From: Alteromonas sp. MMG017
Lineage (GTDB): Bacteria > Pseudomonadota > Gammaproteobacteria > Enterobacterales > Alteromonadaceae
Length of the DNA stretch: 64,000 bases
Reading direction: 5' to 3'
Assembly (NCBI RefSeq): GCF_018100795.1
Contig: NZ_JAGJDY010000007.1
Span: 62,001 to 126,000 of the forward strand
Positions 26,309-36,947 of this stretch are shown one piece after another. The notes under the pieces were generated by a model. It made no database searches, was not told the DNA's origin, and worked only from the letters and a program-made list of their open reading frames with translations. A program made the translations under genes and the position numbers. The stretch's first letter is position 1. Each line of letters starts with the position of its first letter.

Positions 26309-29128
26309 TTATTTAATAGTGAGTGCGTCTTCAACCAGCGCTTTTTGCTGCTGATTGTGAACGGAAACATAACCTACTGCAGGTGAGGAGGATGCTTCAC
26401 GACCTGCATATGTTAATTTGGCGCCATCTGGAATTGCTTGCCAGAAGTGGTGCTGACTGCAATACCAAGCTCCTTGGTTTTGCGGTTCTTCCTGACACCA
26501 AACCCAATCTGTAACGTGGCTGTATTGTGCCACAACTTTAGCGCATTCTTCTTGTGGGAATGGATAAAGTTGCTCCAATCTTACGATTGCAACGTCTGTT
26601 TGTTCATTTTTACGGCGCTGGTCAAGCAAATCGTAGTAAACCTTGCCTGAACACATCACCACACGCTTAACGTCTTTCGGATTAATATCGTCAATTTCGC
26701 TAATCACGTTGTGGAATTTGCCTTCCGCTAACTCTTCAAGAGAAGAAGTGGCAAGCGGATGACGCAACAAGGATTTAGGCGACATAACGATAAGCGGTTT
26801 ACGCATAGGGCGAACCACTTGACGACGAAGCATGTTAAATACTTGCGCGGGTGTTGAAGGTACACATACTTGCCAGTTGTGATCAGCACACATTTGCAAG
26901 AAACGTTCAAGACGCGCCGAGCTATGCTCAGGACCTTGACCTTCGTAGCCATGTGGAAGCAACATCGTTAGACCACACAACCGGCCCCACTTCGCTTCAC
27001 CTGAACTTAAGAACTGGTCAAATACAACCTGTGCACCGTTCGCGAAGTCACCAAACTGGGCTTCCCAAATGGTTAAACACTCAGGTTCTGCCGTTGCGTA
27101 ACCATATTCAAACGCCATCACTGCTTCTTCTGAAAGCACAGAGTCGTAAATTTCGATCTCGCCTTGGCCTTCACGAATATTTTGCAGTGGCATGAACGTC
27201 GAGCCATCAGCTTGATTATGTAATACCGCATGACGGTGGAAGAAAGTACCACGGCCAGAATCCTGACCTGTCATACGAATATCTTCACCCGCATCAACTA
27301 ACGATGCGTATGCTAAGTTTTCTGCCATTCCCCAATCAAGTTTCTTCTCACCACTCACCATGGCCTTGCGGTCTTGGTATAGTTTGTTTACACGAGATTG
27401 AAGTTTGTGACCTTCAGGGAAAGTCGTCAGTGCTTCACCAAGCTCTTTAAGTTTTTCGACACTAATAGCGCCGTCATAGGGAGTATCCCAATCGTGACCT
27501 AAGTACGGAGACCAGTCTACACTGTGCTCTGTCATCGGACGCCATTCTTCAACCACACACGCACCATGATCAAGTGCAGCGCGATATTCTTCTATAAACC
27601 GATCGGCATCACGCTGTTCAATAACGCCTTCAGCAATGAGCTGGTCGGCATAAATAGCGCGAGGTACAGGATGTTTCTTCACTTTTTGGTACATAAGGGG
27701 CTGAGTTGCATTTGGCTCATCAGCTTCGTTATGACCATGACGGCGATAACAGACTAAATCGATAACTACGTCACGCTTGAATTTATTACGATATTCAAGG
27801 GCAAGTTGAGTCACAAAAGCAACCGCTTCTGGATCGTCAGAGTTAACGTGGAATATAGGCGCCTGAACCATCTTAGCGATATCAGTACAATATTGCGTAG
27901 AACGGGTATCTTCAGTTTTTGACGTTGTGAAACCAACTTGGTTGTTCACCACAATACGTACTGTTCCGCCCACGGCGAAACCGCGAGTTTGTGACATATT
28001 GAAGGTTTCTTGCACTACGCCCTGCCCAGCAATCGCTGAGTCACCGTGAATGGTGATAGGAAGTACGGCATTGGTATCGTCGTTTCGGCGTTCTAGACGC
28101 GCTCGAACCGAGCCCATCACTACTGGATTAACAATCTCAAGGTGAGATGGGTTAAACGCAAGCGCAAGGTGAACGTTGCCGCCTGGGGTAGCAAAGTCTG
28201 ATGAGAAGCCGGCGTGGTATTTAACATCACCAGCACCTAATGAATCATCATGCTTACCTGCGAATTCGTCGAACAATACCGATGGGTTTTTACCCAACAC
28301 GTTAACCAGTACGTTCAGACGACCACGGTGAGCCATACCAATAACCACTTCTTTAGTGCCGGCAGCACCTGCATTAGTAATTAGGTTTTTAAGCATTGGA
28401 ACCAACGCATCACCACCTTCCAGTGAGAAACGTTTTGCACCCGGGAATTTAGACCCAAGGTATTTTTCCATGCCGTCAGCAGCCGTTAGCCCTTTAAGTA
28501 GGGTTAGTTTTTCATCTTTAGAAAACTCAGGCTTGGCTTGTACTGACTCAATTTTTTGCTGTAACCAGCGTTTTTGGTCTGTATCGGTAATGTGCATGTA
28601 CTCAGCACCGATAGAGCCACAATATGTTCTATTAAGTGATTTAAACAACTCACCTAATGACATCGAATCTTTACCAATGGCAAAAGACCCTACGTTGAAC
28701 ACACTGTCAAAATCTTTATCAGAAAGGTTATGGTGAGAAAGTTCTAAATCACGAACGCGCTCTTGTTTCCATAATCCTAGCGGATCGAGGTTGGCATGCT
28801 GGTGACCTCGGAAGCGAAAGGCATTGATAAGCTGTAACACTTTAACTTGCCTGTCATCCGAGACCGGAGTGCCTTCAACTGGTGCGCTCGACATTCGTGC
28901 TGTCGGGCCTAGAGCAGCTAGCTTCCTGAACTGATCTTTAACACTAGTATGGTTGGTTTCAAGTTCAACGCCTTCGACCTTGGGGAGGCTATCAAAGATT
29001 TGACGCCAAGTATCGGAAACGCTCTGCGGGTCTTCCAAATACGATTCGTACAATTCTTCAACATAGGCAGCGTTGGCACCTGCCATATGCGAGGAATCCC
29101 ACCACGCTTTCATCACGCTTTCTTGCAT
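26309..29128 (-). CDS. sucA: 2-oxoglutarate dehydrogenase E1 component
   Basis: Thiamine-diphosphate-dependent decarboxylase that starts the 2-oxoglutarate dehydrogenase reaction. The N-terminal segment (WWDSSHMAGANAAYVEELYESYLEDP) is the E2-binding helix. FRFRGHQHANLDPL, GMAHRGRLNVLVNVLGK and a GDSAIAGQGVVQET thiamine-binding block follow. The transketolase-like pyrimidine domain contains GQDSGRGTFFHRHAV, and HGYEGQGPEHSSARLERFLQ is also present. Length of 939 residues is close to E. coli (933). It is first in sucABCD; its stop is 6 bp upstream of sucB. The promoter must lie between 29129 and the sdhB terminator. Confidence 0.98.
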   Translation of the reverse strand: MQESVMKAWWDSSHMAGANAAYVEELYESYLEDPQSVSDTWRQIFDSLPKVEGVELETNHTSVKDQFRKLAALGPTARMSSAPVEGTPVSDDRQVKVLQLINAFRFRGHQHANLDPLGLWKQERVRDLELSHHNLSDKDFDSVFNVGSFAIGKDSMSLGELFKSLNRTYCGSIGAEYMHITDTDQKRWLQQKIESVQAKPEFSKDEKLTLLKGLTAADGMEKYLGSKFPGAKRFSLEGGDALVPMLKNLITNAGAAGTKEVVIGMAHRGRLNVLVNVLGKNPSVLFDEFAGKHDDSLGAGDVKYHAGFSSDFATPGGNVHLALAFNPSHLEIVNPVVMGSVRARLERRNDDTNAVLPITIHGDSAIAGQGVVQETFNMSQTRGFAVGGTVRIVVNNQVGFTTSKTEDTRSTQYCTDIAKMVQAPIFHVNSDDPEAVAFVTQLALEYRNKFKRDVVIDLVCYRRHGHNEADEPNATQPLMYQKVKKHPVPRAIYADQLIAEGVIEQRDADRFIEEYRAALDHGACVVEEWRPMTEHSVDWSPYLGHDWDTPYDGAISVEKLKELGEALTTFPEGHKLQSRVNKLYQDRKAMVSGEKKLDWGMAENLAYASLVDAGEDIRMTGQDSGRGTFFHRHAVLHNQADGSTFMPLQNIREGQGEIEIYDSVLSEEAVMAFEYGYATAEPECLTIWEAQFGDFANGAQVVFDQFLSSGEAKWGRLCGLTMLLPHGYEGQGPEHSSARLERFLQMCADHNWQVCVPSTPAQVFNMLRRQVVRPMRKPLIVMSPKSLLRHPLATSSLEELAEGKFHNVISEIDDINPKDVKRVVMCSGKVYYDLLDQRRKNEQTDVAIVRLEQLYPFPQEECAKVVAQYSHVTDWVWCQEEPQNQGAWYCSQHHFWQAIPDGAKLTYAGREASSSPAVGYVSVHNQQQKALVEDALTIK

Positions 29129-29221
29129 TTAATTTGCCTTGCTACGTTTTGTAAATTCTATTAACCATCGGTTTGTATTATAAGGTTATTCGTGACATAA
29201 CCAAGCGTTATACCGATGAAT

Positions 29222-29258
29222 ACAAAAAAAAATAGCCATCACATCCGGATGGCTATTT
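29222..29258 (-). terminator. Rho-independent terminator between sdhB and sucA
   Basis: Stem AAATAGCCATC/GATGGCTATTT (29230-29240 with 29248-29258) with a long T-run on the minus strand. It lies 44 bp past the sdhB stop, so sdhCDAB and sucABCD are probably separate transcripts or are linked by readthrough. Confidence 0.88.
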
Positions 29259-29301
29259 AGAGCATTGCTTTCTGTCACTCAGGAGTAAACAGAATATAGT
29301 A

Positions 29302-30012
29302 CTAAACAGCCCGTTGTAAAAGCATAGACTTAATGTGTCCAATTGCCTTTGTCGGGTTTAATCCTTTCGGACATACACTTACACAGTTCATGATACCGTG
29401 ACAGCGGAATACGCTAAATGCATCATCTAGGTCGTTCAAGCGTTCATCGGTTGCAGTATCACGGCTATCGATAAGGAAACGATAAGCGTGAAGCAAACCA
29501 GCTGGCCCGATAAATTTATCCGGGTTCCACCAGAACGATGGGCACGACGTAGAACAACATGCACATAGAATACATTCATACAGTCCATCAAGCTTAGCAC
29601 GTTCTTCAGGAGACTGAAGGTGTTCTCTTGCAGGAGGCTGTTTATCATCGTTGATTAAGAATGGCTTAATCTTTTCATACTGGGTGTAAAACTGTGTCAT
29701 ATCAACCACAAGGTCGCGTACTACTGGCAGACCTGGAAGTGGACGAACAACAACTTTACCTTTACCTAATGCAGACAAAGGCGTAATACAGGCAAGACCA
29801 TTCTTACCATTCATATTAACACCGTCTGAACCACACACACCTTCACGGCACGAGCGGCGGAAAGATAACGTTGGATCTTGCTCTTTAAGAGCAATTAATG
29901 CATCCAACACCATCATGTCACGACCTTCCTCTACTTCTAGAGTGTAGTCTTGCATGCGTGGCTTGTTATCAACATCAGGGTTGTAACGATATATCGAAAA
30001 TTGTAATTGCAT
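29302..30012 (-). CDS. sdhB: Succinate dehydrogenase iron-sulfur subunit
   Basis: Electron-transfer subunit of complex II carrying three Fe-S clusters. The [2Fe-2S] ligands are in CREGVCGSDGVNMNGKNGLAC near residues 55-75. The [4Fe-4S] and [3Fe-4S] ligands are in CILCACCSTSCP near 147-158 and CHGIMNCVSVCPKGLNP near 204-220. Length of 236 residues is typical. It follows sdhA by 14 bp and ends the sdhCDAB operon. Confidence 0.98.
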   Translation of the reverse strand: MQLQFSIYRYNPDVDNKPRMQDYTLEVEEGRDMMVLDALIALKEQDPTLSFRRSCREGVCGSDGVNMNGKNGLACITPLSALGKGKVVVRPLPGLPVVRDLVVDMTQFYTQYEKIKPFLINDDKQPPAREHLQSPEERAKLDGLYECILCACCSTSCPSFWWNPDKFIGPAGLLHAYRFLIDSRDTATDERLNDLDDAFSVFRCHGIMNCVSVCPKGLNPTKAIGHIKSMLLQRAV

Positions 30013-30026
30013 GATCGTTGCCTCTC

Positions 30027-31799
30027 TTAATATGAACGCACTTTAGGCGGGAAAGCTTCCCGAAGCTTAGGCGCCATATTGACATCACGTTTAAGCATTT
30101 TTTCAGTATTCGGATCGTAAACGCTGTGGCATAACCAGTTCTCATCGTCACGGTCCGGGAAATCGAAGCGGCTGTGTGCGCCACGGCTTTCCGTTCTGAA
30201 GTTCGCTGCTACTGCTGTGCTGTACGCGGTTTCCATAAGGTTATCAAGCTCAAGACATTCAATACGCTGAGTATTGAAATCGGCACTCTTATCATCAAGG
30301 CGAGCATTCTGAAGACGTTCACGAATTTCACCAAGTTGCTTAAGGCCGTCTGCCATGGCTTCACCTTCACGGAATACTGAGAAGTTAAGCTGCATGCATT
30401 CTTGCATATCTTTTTTGATTTGAACCGGATCTTCGCCCTTACCTTTCTCTGAGTTTTCCCAGCGATTGAAGCGAGACATAGCCACTTCAAGGTCAGACTC
30501 TGATGCTTCACGAAATGGTGATGCGTCAGAAAGGGTTTTACCTAAGTGTAGACCAGTCGCACGACCGAATACTACAAGGTCAAGTAGTGAGTTACCGCCT
30601 AAGCGGTTAGCGCCGTGTACAGATACACAAGCAATTTCACCACAAGCGAATAAGCCATTTACCACTTTATCGTTACCGTCAGCATCTACCGTTAGACATT
30701 GACCATCGACAGTCGTGGGAATACCACCCATCATATAGTGACATGTTGGTATTACAGGAATCGGTTCTTTAACTGGATCAACGTGAGCAAACGTACGAGA
30801 AAGCTCAAGAATACCTGGTAAACGAGACTCAAGTACGTCTTTACCAAGGTGATCAAGTTTAAGTTTACAGTGAGGTCCCCAAGGGCCATCGAATCCGCGG
30901 CCTTCGCGAATTTCTGTCATCATTGAACGTGCTACAACGTCACGACCAGCAAGGTCTTTCGCGTTAGGCGCATAGCGTTCCATGAAGCGTTCACCGTCTT
31001 TATTAAGTAGGTAACCACCTTCACCACGACAACCTTCCGTTACTAGCGTACCAGCTCCGGCGATCCCCGTAGGGTGGAACTGCCACATTTCCATATCTTG
31101 TAGTGCAACACCAGCGCGAATTGCCATACCAACACCGTCACCGGTATTAATGTGTGCATTGGTAGTAGAAGCGAAAATACGCCCTGCTCCACCTGTCGCG
31201 AGTACTACCGCTTTAGACTTGAAGTAAACTACTTCGCCTGTTTCGATATCGATAGCAGTACAACCAACAACGTCACCGTCTTGGTTTTTAACTAGGTCGA
31301 GTGCATACCACTCAGAAAAGACCTTCGTTTTATTCTTTACGTTTTGCTGATAAAGCAAATGCAGCAAGGCGTGACCAGTACGGTCAGCAGCGGCTGCGGT
31401 TCGAGCTGCTTGCTCGCCACCAAAATTTCTTGATTGACCACCGAAAGGACGCTGGTAAACCTTACCATTCTCAAAGCGTGAGAAAGGTAAACCCATGTTC
31501 TCCATCTCAATGATGGCTTCTGGGCCGGTTTTACACATATATTCAATAGCGTCTTGGTCACCAATGTAGTCCGACCCTTTTACAGTGTCGTACATGTGCC
31601 ATTCCCAGTTATCTTCATGGGAATTACCTAGCGCAACAGTAATACCACCTTGCGCTGATACCGTATGTGAACGGGTAGGAAATACTTTAGACAGTAGTGC
31701 ACATGATTTGCCAGATTCTGAAATCTGCAATGCTGCACGCATACCAGCGCCACCAGCACCAATAACTACTGCGTCAAACTCGTGAACGGGTAAACTCAT
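30027..31799 (-). CDS. sdhA: Succinate dehydrogenase flavoprotein subunit
   Basis: FAD-containing catalytic subunit oxidising succinate to fumarate. I use ATG 31799 ([19 protein letters not shown]), because GGGGAG lies 6 bp upstream and the size becomes 590 residues, nearly that of E. coli. The longer frame to 31850 would run over sdhD. The FAD fold [11 protein letters not shown] is at the start, the covalent flavin His is in SHTVSAQGG, and the active-site region contains [21 protein letters not shown] and GMGRRDV-like GRDVVARSM. It lies 1 bp downstream of sdhD. Confidence 0.98.
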   Translation of the reverse strand: MSLPVHEFDAVVIGAGGAGMRAALQISESGKSCALLSKVFPTRSHTVSAQGGITVALGNSHEDNWEWHMYDTVKGSDYIGDQDAIEYMCKTGPEAIIEMENMGLPFSRFENGKVYQRPFGGQSRNFGGEQAARTAAAADRTGHALLHLLYQQNVKNKTKVFSEWYALDLVKNQDGDVVGCTAIDIETGEVVYFKSKAVVLATGGAGRIFASTTNAHINTGDGVGMAIRAGVALQDMEMWQFHPTGIAGAGTLVTEGCRGEGGYLLNKDGERFMERYAPNAKDLAGRDVVARSMMTEIREGRGFDGPWGPHCKLKLDHLGKDVLESRLPGILELSRTFAHVDPVKEPIPVIPTCHYMMGGIPTTVDGQCLTVDADGNDKVVNGLFACGEIACVSVHGANRLGGNSLLDLVVFGRATGLHLGKTLSDASPFREASESDLEVAMSRFNRWENSEKGKGEDPVQIKKDMQECMQLNFSVFREGEAMADGLKQLGEIRERLQNARLDDKSADFNTQRIECLELDNLMETAYSTAVAANFRTESRGAHSRFDFPDRDDENWLCHSVYDPNTEKMLKRDVNMAPKLREAFPPKVRSY

Positions 31800-31800
31800 C

Positions 31801-32148
31801 TTACACTCCCCACAATACAAACAGACCAACAGCGACGTAACCAAAAGCAATGATGTTTAGAACATACTGAATGATTGCACGCAAACCAGACGCCTTCACA
31901 TAATCGGTAAGTACTTGCCATAAGCCAATACGAACGTGGATCATGATGGCGATAAGTGCTGCCAATGTGAACACTTTCATCGCTAGCCCAGAAAATAATC
32001 CGCGCCACTCAATGAAAGTAATATTTTCAGTGGATATAAAAAACCACGCCATGAATACCGTATAAGCAAAAATGATTGCAGCGGTAGTACGTAGTGACAC
32101 GTAATCTTGAATACCATTACGCTTTAAGCTTGCTTGGTTTCCTAGCAT
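31801..32148 (-). CDS. sdhD: Succinate dehydrogenase membrane anchor SdhD
   Basis: Small membrane anchor of complex II with three predicted transmembrane helices ([36 protein letters not shown], and [17 protein letters not shown]). The heme b/quinone-site His is in [20 protein letters not shown] 32148, with GGGAG 7 bp upstream, gives 115 residues as in E. coli; the longer frame to 32184 would overlap sdhC more. It overlaps the sdhC end by 7 bp. Confidence 0.95.
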   Translation of the reverse strand: MLGNQASLKRNGIQDYVSLRTTAAIIFAYTVFMAWFFISTENITFIEWRGLFSGLAMKVFTLAALIAIMIHVRIGLWQVLTDYVKASGLRAIIQYVLNIIAFGYVAVGLFVLWGV

Positions 32149-32516
32149 AGTGCTACTCCCAATACTACTGTCAGCACAATCCAAAGAGCGATAGCTATTT
32201 TGGCGCTGAGGTTTCCTGACTCCAACTCTTCCCAGTGACCTAAATCCATAACAACATGTCTTAGGCCGCCTAAAATGTGGTAAGTCAGCGCTGATAAAGT
32301 GCCTATTGCGATCACTTTTCCAATGATACCGTCCATCATCGCTTGTACGTTCGCAAACCCTTCAGGCGAGGAAACAGAAACTGCCCATGCCCAAATAACA
32401 AAGAGTAATGCAAAAAACATTGCGACACCGGTAACACGGTGGAGAATTGACGAAATAGCGGCAGGCGGAAATTTAATAGTATTGAGTTCTAAATTTACTG
32501 GTCTTTGCTTTTTCAC
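32142..32516 (-). CDS. sdhC: Succinate dehydrogenase cytochrome b556 subunit
   Basis: Membrane anchor SdhC, 124 residues with three transmembrane helices. It has the family signature near residues 24-32 (SILHRVTGV) that forms part of the quinone site, and heme-ligand region HILGGLRHVVMDLGHW near 80-95. It is first in sdhCDAB and faces gltA across a 700-bp regulatory gap. Confidence 0.97.
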   Translation of the reverse strand: MKKQRPVNLELNTIKFPPAAISSILHRVTGVAMFFALLFVIWAWAVSVSSPEGFANVQAMMDGIIGKVIAIGTLSALTYHILGGLRHVVMDLGHWEELESGNLSAKIAIALWIVLTVVLGVALC

Positions 32517-33217
32517 AATGTATGCCTGTTTAATCCGTAGGGATAATGAATTACTCGCCGTTATAATGTCCTGTGCGAGTTAATTCGTTTATTACCTGTT
32601 AATTACCTCATCCAATGAGTTGTTAACAATTTGTGAATTATTCTTTAATGCAATTTACAGAATAATTATTCTGTTTTAATGCACTGCTGAGTATATCCAG
32701 CACAGTATATAATTACAATTTTTTGTGCTGCAGTAAGACTTTAGTCTTTTTTGACAAATCTTCCTGATAAATACAAAGAAAAGTAGTCACAAATACTAAC
32801 AACAAGCATGGAATGCTTAATAAACAAGGCTGTAAAGTGTATCAGCACTAAACCAGAATAACACTATTTTCACTAGTAAAATTAAGGTCTTTTAATGAAA
32901 ACGAGCAATTCTCAATCGACAAAAGGTTAATATTTCAGCTAAGCTGTTAATAAATTTGGTAAACGGTGGTTTACCTTTTGCGAAAAGACATTGATAATTA
33001 CCCCGAAACGGGTTTAGTGCGATTACCAAAATGTTAACGATATAGATTCCGGCTGAGTATTATAAATCTCAGTAATTCGGAATATTTATTGTGCATAAAT
33101 GCAATTAAATTGACTTATTGGTACATAATAAAGTACAAATACGCCACTTTTCCCCAACGAAACGAGCATTTTCGCCCGTTTTCGCTGCAAACAGAACCAT
33201 TCTGAGGAGAGCATTTT
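32517..33217. promoter_or_regulatory. Divergent sdhC/gltA regulatory region
   Basis: Seven hundred bp of AT-rich sequence without a gene. It must hold the promoters of sdhCDAB (minus) and gltA (plus). I see an 18-bp perfect palindrome at 32657-32674, flanking TTTAATGCA direct repeats, and GTTAATTA (32598-32605) and TTGTTAACAA (32620-32629), which resemble ArcA-type half sites. A GAGGAG ribosome site stands just before gltA. I could not fix either promoter with confidence; TTGACT at 33110-33115 is a candidate -35 for gltA. Confidence 0.6.
32657..32674. promoter_or_regulatory. Perfect 18-bp palindrome ACAGAATAATTATTCTGT
   Basis: Complete dyad symmetry, about 140 bp upstream of sdhC. TTTAATGCA occurs on both sides at 32644-32652 and 32675-32683, 31 bp apart. 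It is probably a transcription-factor operator; the factor is unknown, and there is no T-run to suggest a terminator. Confidence 0.65.
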
Positions 33218-34495
33218 ATGGCAGATCAGAAAGCCATTCTTAAAGCCGGCGGTAAGGAAATCGAGCTTCCTATCTTGTCTGGCACCGAAGGACAAGACGT
33301 AATCGACGTCCGTTCACTGGGTCAACACGGGTACTTCACCTACGACCCTGGTTTTATGGCGACAGGATCTTGCGAGTCAGCTATTACTTATATTGACGGC
33401 GCTGCTGGTGTTCTTTTACACCGTGGTTTCCCAATCGAAGAACTAGCGCGCGATGCAGACTACCTTGAAGTTTGTCATATGCTTCTACACGGTGATGCGC
33501 CGTCTAAAGAAGAATATGAAGAATTCAAATCAACGATTACACGCCACACCATGGTACATGAGCAAATTAACATGTTCTTCCATGGCTTCCGCAACGATGC
33601 CCACCCTATGGCAATGTTATGCGGTACTGTTGGTGGTATGTCATCTTTCTATCACAGCGACTTAGACGTTTCTAACGATGAAGAACGTAAACGTAGTGCA
33701 CATCGCTTAATTGCGAAAATGCCTACATTGGTAGCCATGTGTTACAAATACAACATTGGCCAACCGTTCGTTTATCCACGTAACGATTTAAGTTATGCAG
33801 CTAACTTTTTGAACATGATGTTCTCAGTTCCTGCTGAAGAATTTGAGATTAGCCCTGCGGTTGAACGTGCAATGGATCGGATCTTTACGCTTCATGCTGA
33901 CCACGAGCAAAACGCATCTACCTCTACTGTTCGTCTAGCTGGTTCATCTGGTGCTAACCCTTACGCATGTATTGCGGCTGGTGTTGCTTCACTTTGGGGC
34001 CCTGCCCACGGTGGTGCGAACGAAGCATGTCTAAATATGCTTGAAGAAATTGGTACTGTTGACCGCATTCCTGAGTTTATTGCACGTGCTAAAGATAAGG
34101 CAGACCCGTTCCGTCTTATGGGCTTTGGTCACCGTGTATATAAAAACCACGATCCACGTGCAACAGTAATGCGTGAAAGCTGCCACGAAGTACTAAGCGA
34201 ACTTAATGTTAAAGATCCACTACTTGAAGTAGCAATGGAACTTGAAAAAATTGCATTGAGCGACCCGTACTTCGCAGAGAAGAAATTGTTCCCTAACGTA
34301 GATTTCTACTCGGGTATCGTACTTAAAGCTATTGGTATTCCTACCAACATGTTTACGTGTATCTTCGCATTGTCTCGTACAGTGGGTTGGATTTCACACT
34401 GGCATGAAATGATGAGCGATCCAAAACAAAAAATTGGTCGTCCTCGTCAGCTTTACACTGGTCACAACCAGCGTAAGTACACGCCTTTAAAATAA
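33218..34495 (+). CDS. gltA: Citrate synthase
   Basis: Type II (NADH-sensitive-size) citrate synthase condensing acetyl-CoA and oxaloacetate. It has 425 residues, against 427 in E. coli. Catalytic motifs: [35 protein letters not shown] with the acetyl-CoA His, and [15 protein letters not shown] with the oxaloacetate His; the catalytic Asp is in PNVDFYSGI near residue 365. GAGGAG lies about 10 bp upstream of ATG 33218. It is monocistronic, with a clear terminator downstream, and divergent from sdhCDAB as in many gammaproteobacteria. Confidence 0.98.
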   Translation: MADQKAILKAGGKEIELPILSGTEGQDVIDVRSLGQHGYFTYDPGFMATGSCESAITYIDGAAGVLLHRGFPIEELARDADYLEVCHMLLHGDAPSKEEYEEFKSTITRHTMVHEQINMFFHGFRNDAHPMAMLCGTVGGMSSFYHSDLDVSNDEERKRSAHRLIAKMPTLVAMCYKYNIGQPFVYPRNDLSYAANFLNMMFSVPAEEFEISPAVERAMDRIFTLHADHEQNASTSTVRLAGSSGANPYACIAAGVASLWGPAHGGANEACLNMLEEIGTVDRIPEFIARAKDKADPFRLMGFGHRVYKNHDPRATVMRESCHEVLSELNVKDPLLEVAMELEKIALSDPYFAEKKLFPNVDFYSGIVLKAIGIPTNMFTCIFALSRTVGWISHWHEMMSDPKQKIGRPRQLYTGHNQRKYTPLK

Positions 34496-34521
34496 GCGTG
34501 AACAGGTAAATATTTGTTCAT

Positions 34522-34551
34522 AAAATAGCGCCTTACGGCGCTATTTTTTTA
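34522..34551 (+). terminator. Rho-independent terminator after gltA
   Basis: Stem AAAATAGCGCC/GGCGCTATTTT (34522-34532 with 34537-34547), TTAC loop and a run of T, 26 bp past the gltA stop. Confidence 0.92.
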
Positions 34552-34619
34552 GCTCTGTTTTAGTGAAATCACTGTTGTAAAACAAGTTTATTAAAATAAC
34601 CGCAGAAGGATTATGTTAC

Positions 34620-35042
34620 ATGCCCTACTCTGTTGTGTTACTTGGCGTGGCTGGGCTCATCCCATTTTTAGCTATGCCAATAGCCTATTCTCTTAATCTT
34701 TTGTCATTAACCCAAAGCGCTATTTACTTTATGCAGTACTCAGCGGTTTTGCTGTCATTTTTTGGTGGTATTCATTGGTGGGATTCCATCAGTAATCAGC
34801 GCTATGGCAAACAAATGTATATCGCCATGCTACCCAGCATTATCGGTTGGCTTTGTCTAGTGTTTAGCCACGACCCGAAAACCTTAGGGGTATTATCGCT
34901 TAGCTACGTTGCCATTTTAGTTTACGATAAATTCACGCTTAGCCTTCCTAAAGGCCAAATTGTGAGTTACATCAGTTTACGTATAGCCCTTACCTCAGTT
35001 GTGGTGATTAGCCATGCATGGATGATTTACCTCATTACCTAA
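34620..35042 (+). CDS. DUF3429-like integral membrane protein
   Basis: Small inner-membrane protein (140 aa) of unknown function. About four hydrophobic helices are visible: residues 2-25, 35-50, 65-80 and 115-138. The conserved-looking FFGGIHWWD segment lies between helices 2 and 3, a pattern I associate with DUF3429. It has its own spacing from gltA beyond a terminator. Its TAA stop is the first three bases of an eight-copy TAATTGCC tandem repeat. No functional claim is made. Confidence 0.8.
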   Translation: MPYSVVLLGVAGLIPFLAMPIAYSLNLLSLTQSAIYFMQYSAVLLSFFGGIHWWDSISNQRYGKQMYIAMLPSIIGWLCLVFSHDPKTLGVLSLSYVAILVYDKFTLSLPKGQIVSYISLRIALTSVVVISHAWMIYLIT

Positions 35043-35103
35043 TTGCCTAATTGCCTAATTGCCTAATTGCCTAATTGCCTAATTGCCTAATTGCCTAATT
35101 GCC
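35040..35103. repeat. 8-bp tandem repeat TAATTGCC, 8 perfect copies
   Basis: Exactly 64 bp of uninterrupted TAATTGCC units, the first containing the stop codon of the DUF3429-like gene. As the stop comes first, changes in copy number would alter only the 3' untranslated part. Confidence 0.97.
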
Positions 35104-35205
35104 ATGGTAGATATACACCGCATGTTGTCAGGACAGCATCGTAAGTAGTTGCTAAGGCTGCACGTGGTAACTAATGGCTAAAACGGCACTTGCCAGTAAG
35201 ACACA

Positions 35206-35246
35206 AAAAAGCGCAGTCATTATTAATGATGACCGCGCTTTATTTT
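35206..35246. terminator. Bidirectional hairpin terminator between the DUF3429-like gene and phosphomannomutase
   Basis: Long stem AAAGCGC-A-GTCAT/ATGAC-C-GCGCTTT (35208-35220 with 35229-35241) with A-run before and T-rich run after. It suits termination on both strands between convergent genes. Confidence 0.8.
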
Positions 35247-35336
35247 TGTTCTAATTTTCATGTTCCGGTTTTTATCTTTTCATACTTACTCAGTTTTTTA
35301 GAAAGTCAGCAGTAAAAATAGTAAAGAAGCGGAATA

Positions 35337-36797
35337 TTATTCGTCACGTATTACCGAAAGCAACTCAGCCGTTTTCTCTTCCATTAAAGCAATATCACCA
35401 CGACTTTCTACGTTTAAGCGAATAACAGGTTCGGTGTTCGATTTACGCAAATTGAAGCGCCATGTATCAAATTCCAATCCAAGGCCGTCGGTAGTATCGA
35501 TAACTGTCGCAAGTGGCTTATATTTAGATGTCGCGCGCTCAAGTGCAGCATCGGCGTCTTTAAGCTTGCTGTTAATCTCACCCGACGATGGAAACGCTTC
35601 AATGCGCGCTTTAACCATGCTGGCCAATGATTGCTTTTTAACACACACGAGTTCGGCAATTAATAGCCAAGGTATCATGCCTGAGTCACAGTAAGCGAAA
35701 TCTCTGAAATAGTGGTGCGCACTCATTTCACCGCCATAAACAGCATCTTCTTTACGCATACGCTCCTTTATAAACGCATGCCCTGTTTTCGACTTAATGG
35801 GTGTACCGCCAGCATTCGCCACGATGTCTTCGGTATTCCAAAATACCCGTGGATCATAAATAATTTTGCTGTCTTGGTTTTTCTCAATGAACGCTGCGGC
35901 AAGCAAACCAACAATGTAATAGCCTTCAATGAAGTTGCCATCGGCATCGAACAAGAAACAACGATCGAAGTCACCATCCCATGCCACACCAAAGTCCGCG
36001 TTATGTTTTATAACAGCATCGGCAGTGTCTGCTCGGTTTTCAGGTAACAAAGGATTAGGAATACCATGAGGGAACGTGCCATCTGCTTCGTGGTGTACTT
36101 TAATAAAGCTAATGGGAACTTGTCTGCTTGCTAACTCGGCTTCAATAGCATCTAGCGCAGGACCTGCAGCACCATTGCCCGCATTTACCACTATTTTAAG
36201 TGGCGTAAACGAATCAAGGTTAACGTAAGACAACATGTGATCTACGTAAGCTGACATACAGCTGTCTTCTACATAGCTTCCTGTGTCTGTTAAATGTGAA
36301 ACCTTAATGTGTGCATGACCATTATAAAAGGCGTCAGCATCGATGGCTTCGCCTTGGGTGTAATAGGCAAGGCGCTGTGATACAGCTTCATCGCTTAACT
36401 GTTCAGCACGTGTTTTAATCGCATTTAAGCCAGTGTCGCCACTAATGGGCACAGAGTCAGCTTTTACCAACTTCATGCCATTGTAATTAATGGGGTTGTG
36501 ACTAGCGGTCACTTCTATTCCGCCATCAACACCTAAGTGTTTAGTCGCGAAGTATATTTCTTCCGTTCCTGCCATACCAATATCGGTAACGTTCGCGCCA
36601 GCATCAATTAGCCCTGCGCTCAAGGCAAGTTTTAAGGGGGTGGACGTTAAACGAACATCGCTGCCTACCACTACCGTTTTCGCATTCAACTCTTCAGCAA
36701 AGGCGTAACCAATGCGGTAAGCCGTTGCTTCATCAAGTTGGCTGTTAAGCTCACCGCGTATGTCATATGCTTTAAAGCACGTAATTGGTTTAGTCAT
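35337..36797 (-). CDS. manB: Phosphomannomutase (phosphohexomutase family)
   Basis: Interconverts mannose-6-phosphate and mannose-1-phosphate for GDP-mannose and polysaccharide synthesis; some homologues also use glucose. The phosphoserine loop TASHNP lies near residues 96-101, the Mg-binding DGDFDRC near 276-282, and the sugar-binding [11 protein letters not shown] near 357-367, so catalytic elements are complete. The start [18 protein letters not shown] is diagnostic of the CpsG/ManB branch. Length of 486 residues is slightly above the usual 450-460. No GDP-mannose or EPS genes are next to it. Confidence 0.93.
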   Translation of the reverse strand: MTKPITCFKAYDIRGELNSQLDEATAYRIGYAFAEELNAKTVVVGSDVRLTSTPLKLALSAGLIDAGANVTDIGMAGTEEIYFATKHLGVDGGIEVTASHNPINYNGMKLVKADSVPISGDTGLNAIKTRAEQLSDEAVSQRLAYYTQGEAIDADAFYNGHAHIKVSHLTDTGSYVEDSCMSAYVDHMLSYVNLDSFTPLKIVVNAGNGAAGPALDAIEAELASRQVPISFIKVHHEADGTFPHGIPNPLLPENRADTADAVIKHNADFGVAWDGDFDRCFLFDADGNFIEGYYIVGLLAAAFIEKNQDSKIIYDPRVFWNTEDIVANAGGTPIKSKTGHAFIKERMRKEDAVYGGEMSAHHYFRDFAYCDSGMIPWLLIAELVCVKKQSLASMVKARIEAFPSSGEINSKLKDADAALERATSKYKPLATVIDTTDGLGLEFDTWRFNLRKSNTEPVIRLNVESRGDIALMEEKTAELLSVIRDE

Positions 36798-36947
36798 GTA
36801 TTAGAGTCTCTGTTCCCTGTTAAAGCTATTATTGGTCACTTGTGTGACAAGAAGAAGTGTTACAAGAAAAGTAACCAATATCATTCTAAAGTAGATGGTA
36901 TAAAACCCCTCACCTTCGCGCAATGTGCTTTTGAAATTACTCAGCAA

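Noticed and set aside
32598..32629. Definite ArcA binding site upstream of sdhC
   Set aside because: GTTAATTA and TTGTTAACAA are suggestive, but their 24-bp spacing is not the usual direct repeat; kept only as a possibility in the regulatory entry.
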